Assembly: GCA_027021685.1 (NCBI GenBank)
Contig: JALUTW010000336.1
Span: forward strand, 1-8,289
DNA length: 8,289 bases
Direction: 5' to 3'
From: Chromatiales bacterium
GTDB taxonomy: Bacteria; Pseudomonadota; Gammaproteobacteria; CAMYNG01
Part shown: positions 6,247 to 8,289 of the stretch, piece after piece
How positions within the stretch are numbered: the stretch's first letter is position 1
Layout of the letters: each line of letters begins with the position of its first letter
Notes under the pieces: model-generated
Told to the model about the DNA's origin: nothing
The model's input: the letters and a program-made list of their open reading frames with translations, nothing else
Databases searched by the model: none
Program-made: the position numbers and the translations under genes

Positions 6247-8289
6247 TTAAAACATCTCCTGCGGATCCACGTCCACCGACCAGCGCACGCGGCGGGCGGC
6301 GGGTTCCGCTTCCAGTTCCGGGAGCAGCGCGTCCAGCAGGCGCTGCAGTGGCCCGCGCCGGGACGACTGTAGCAGGAGCTGGGCCCGCCAGCGCCCGGCG
6401 CGGCGCTCCATGGGGGCCGGCACCGGCCCCATGACCGTGACCTCCGGCCCGGCCGGCGCCGCCAGTTCCGCGGCCCGGGCCAGGAACGCCGCCGGCGCCT
6501 CGCGGGCGGCGGCCTCGGCCCGCAGCAGCACCAGGCAGGCGTAGGGCGGCAGGCCGGCGGCGCGCCGCTCCTCCATGAGCCGGCGGGCGAAGGCGGCGTA
6601 GCCCTCGGAGATGAGGGCCTGCAGCAGGGGGTGGTCGGGATGATGGGTCTGGATGAGCACCTCGCCCGGATGCTCGCCGCGGCCGGCGCGGCCCGCCACC
6701 TGGAGGATGAGCTGGGCCATGCGCTCGGGGCCCCGGAAGTCCGTGCTGAACAGGCCCTGGTCGGCGTCCACCACCCCCACCAGGGTCACGTTGGGAAAGT
6801 GATGGCCCTTGGCCAGCATCTGCGTGCCCAGCAGGATCCGGCCGCGGCCGGCGCGCGCGCGCTCCAGTGCGGCCTCCAGCGCCCCGCGGCGGCGGGTGCT
6901 GTCGCGGTCGATGCGCACCACCTCGTGGCCGGGGAACAGCGCCGCCAGTTGTTCCTCGATGCGCTGGGTGCCGGCGCCCAGGGCCAGCAGCTCGCCCGCG
7001 CCGCAGGCCGGGCAGGCGGCGGGGGCGGGCCGCTCGGTGCCGCAGTGGTGGCAGCGCAGGCGGGCCTCGCGCCGGTGCAGGGTGAGGTGGGTGTCGCAGC
7101 GGGGGCAGTCGGCCTGCCAGCCGCAGGCGTGGCACATGAGCACCGGGGCGAACCCGCGCCGGTTGAGAAACAGCAGCACCTGCCGGCCCGCAGCCAGGTG
7201 GCGCGCCGCGGCCTGGCGCAGGCGCGGGGCCAGGTGGGCGTCCAGCGGCTGGTTGCGCAGGTCCACCAGCTCCAGCCGGGGCGGGCGCGCGGCGCCGGCC
7301 CGCTCCGGCAGTTCCAGCCTCCGTGCCCGGCCCTGCTCCGCCAGGGCCAGCATCTCCAGCGAAGGCGTACCCGAGCCCAGCACCACGGGGACGCCGGCCC
7401 GGGCCGCGCGCAGGATGGCCAGGTCCCGCGCAGAATAGCGGAAGCCCTCCTGCTGCTTGAGGGCGGGGTCGTGCTCCTCGTCCACCACCACCAGGCCGGG
7501 GCGGGCCAGGGGCGTGAACACCGCCGAACGGGTGCCGATGATCACCGGCAGCCGGCCCTCGCCCGCGGCCAGCCACGCGGCCAGCCGCTCCCCGTCGGCC
7601 ATGCCCGAGTGGAGCACGCCCACCGCCACGCCCAGGCGGCGGCGGAAGCGGTCCACGAGCTGCGGGGTGAGCCCGATCTCCGGCACCAGCACCAGGGCCT
7701 GGCGGCCGGCGGCCAGCACCGCCTGCACCAGGTGCAGGTAGACCTCGGTCTTGCCCGAGCCGGTGACCCCGTGCAGGAGAAAGGTCTCGTGGCGGTCCAG
7801 CGCGGCGCACACGGCGTCCACCGCCGCGGCCTGCGCGGCGTTGAGTGCCGGCCCGGGCTCGGGCGGGCCGGCCGGCTCCGGGGCCGGCGCACCCGCCCGC
7901 TCCACCAGGCCCTTCTGTTCGAGGCGCAGCAGCGCCTCGCGCCAGCGTGCGCGGCCGCCGTCCTCCTCCGCCAGGGCGGTGGCGGTGAGGGGCCGGCCGG
8001 CCTCCCGCAGGCGCGCCAGGACCGCGGCCTGGCGCGGGGCGCGCGCGGCCAGCGAAGCGGGATCGGCCTCGCGCCCGGCGGCGGTGAGACTCCAGGCCGG
8101 CTCGCCCGGCGTGTGGGCATCGCGGCCGCCGCGCAGCAGGCCGGGAATGGCGTGCTGGAACGCCTCCCCCGGCGGATGCCGGTAGTAGCGCGCCGCCCAC
8201 GACACCAGGGCCAGGGTGTCTTCCGGCAGCAGGGGCTGTTCATCCAGCACCCGGGCCACGGGCTTGAGGCGCGCCGTGTCCACGCCGGG
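6247..8289 (-). CDS. priA: Primosomal protein N' PriA, replication-restart helicase (N-terminus off window)
   Basis: A 3'-to-5' superfamily 2 DNA helicase that recognises abandoned forks and reloads DnaB via PriB/DnaT or PriC. About 680 residues are visible; the usual length is about 730, so some 50-60 residues of the N-terminal 3'-end-binding domain are missing. The GTG at 8283 is an internal valine, since the frame stays open to the edge. Numbered from that GTG: LLHGVTGSGKTEVYL at 169-183 is Walker A, VVVDEEHDP near 265-273 is the Walker B DEEH box, and LGSGTPSLEML at 302-312 is motif III. Eight cysteines in four CxxC pairs (384/387, 393/396, 411/414, 424/427) form the two zinc sites. LGTQMLAKGHHFPNVTLVGV lies at 485-504 and QVAGRAGRG at 528-536 is motif VI. 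The C-terminus WSVDVDPQEMF is typical. All key residues are present. The stop codon directly touches a heptamer repeat array. Confidence 0.98.
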   Translation of the reverse strand, partial: PGVDTARLKPVARVLDEQPLLPEDTLALVSWAARYYRHPPGEAFQHAIPGLLRGGRDAHTPGEPAWSLTAAGREADPASLAARAPRQAAVLARLREAGRPLTATALAEEDGGRARWREALLRLEQKGLVERAGAPAPEPAGPPEPGPALNAAQAAAVDAVCAALDRHETFLLHGVTGSGKTEVYLHLVQAVLAAGRQALVLVPEIGLTPQLVDRFRRRLGVAVGVLHSGMADGERLAAWLAAGEGRLPVIIGTRSAVFTPLARPGLVVVDEEHDPALKQQEGFRYSARDLAILRAARAGVPVVLGSGTPSLEMLALAEQGRARRLELPERAGAARPPRLELVDLRNQPLDAHLAPRLRQAAARHLAAGRQVLLFLNRRGFAPVLMCHACGWQADCPRCDTHLTLHRREARLRCHHCGTERPAPAACPACGAGELLALGAGTQRIEEQLAALFPGHEVVRIDRDSTRRRGALEAALERARAGRGRILLGTQMLAKGHHFPNVTLVGVVDADQGLFSTDFRGPERMAQLILQVAGRAGRGEHPGEVLIQTHHPDHPLLQALISEGYAAFARRLMEERRAAGLPPYACLVLLRAEAAAREAPAAFLARAAELAAPAGPEVTVMGPVPAPMERRAGRWRAQLLLQSSRRGPLQRLLDALLPELEAEPAARRVRWSVDVDPQEMF

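Noticed and set aside
6143..8200. Second minus-strand open frame of 685 codons over priA
   Set aside because: It is a different frame of the same strand as priA, rich in Arg, Pro, Gly and Ala, and runs through the repeat arrays; priA has every expected motif.

Overview
The window is GC-rich bacterial chromosome. It carries arginine decarboxylase (speA), PriA, arginyl-tRNA synthetase and an FtsN-type SPOR protein. The order priA-argS-ftsN on one strand is the arrangement I recall from Pseudomonas and other gammaproteobacteria, and the protein sequences look gammaproteobacterial. Genus cannot be fixed from the sequence; a high-GC Chromatiales- or Pseudomonas-like lineage is a guess.

Layout. 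The plus strand (1-2819) holds the 3' part of speA, which is cut by the left edge. A TATAAT-type promoter then precedes a two-gene unit: a small outer-membrane beta-barrel protein and a 92-residue Cupin_3-type protein. Bases 2825-2955 are composed of 7-bp tandem repeats of two kinds (GAGGACR, then CCAGCMC-like). Next, on the plus strand, is a complete higB-higA toxin-antitoxin module with its own extended -10 promoter and a palindromic candidate operator. From 3708 to the right edge everything is on the minus strand, transcribed right to left: priA (N-terminus off the window), a 177-bp gap with more heptamer repeats and an argS promoter candidate, argS, and ftsN.

The most notable structure is a perfect 65-bp direct repeat (2952-3016 and 3703-3767, offset 751 bp) that brackets higBA. 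It consists of the last 19 codons and the stop codon of ftsN plus 5 bp beyond. The copy at 3703-3767 belongs to the intact gene. The other is a detached fragment lying directly against the heptamer array. Collapsing the two copies would remove higBA and leave an intact ftsN with the heptamer array right at its stop codon, which is how a similar array sits at the priA stop. The simplest reading is that a small toxin-antitoxin unit entered the 3' end of ftsN and regenerated the gene end; no recombinase is visible.

The priA, argS and ftsN products serve replication restart, translation and cell division. SpeA starts polyamine synthesis. The functions of the barrel protein and the cupin are not known from sequence. 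No rRNA, tRNA, CRISPR array or complete insertion sequence was seen.
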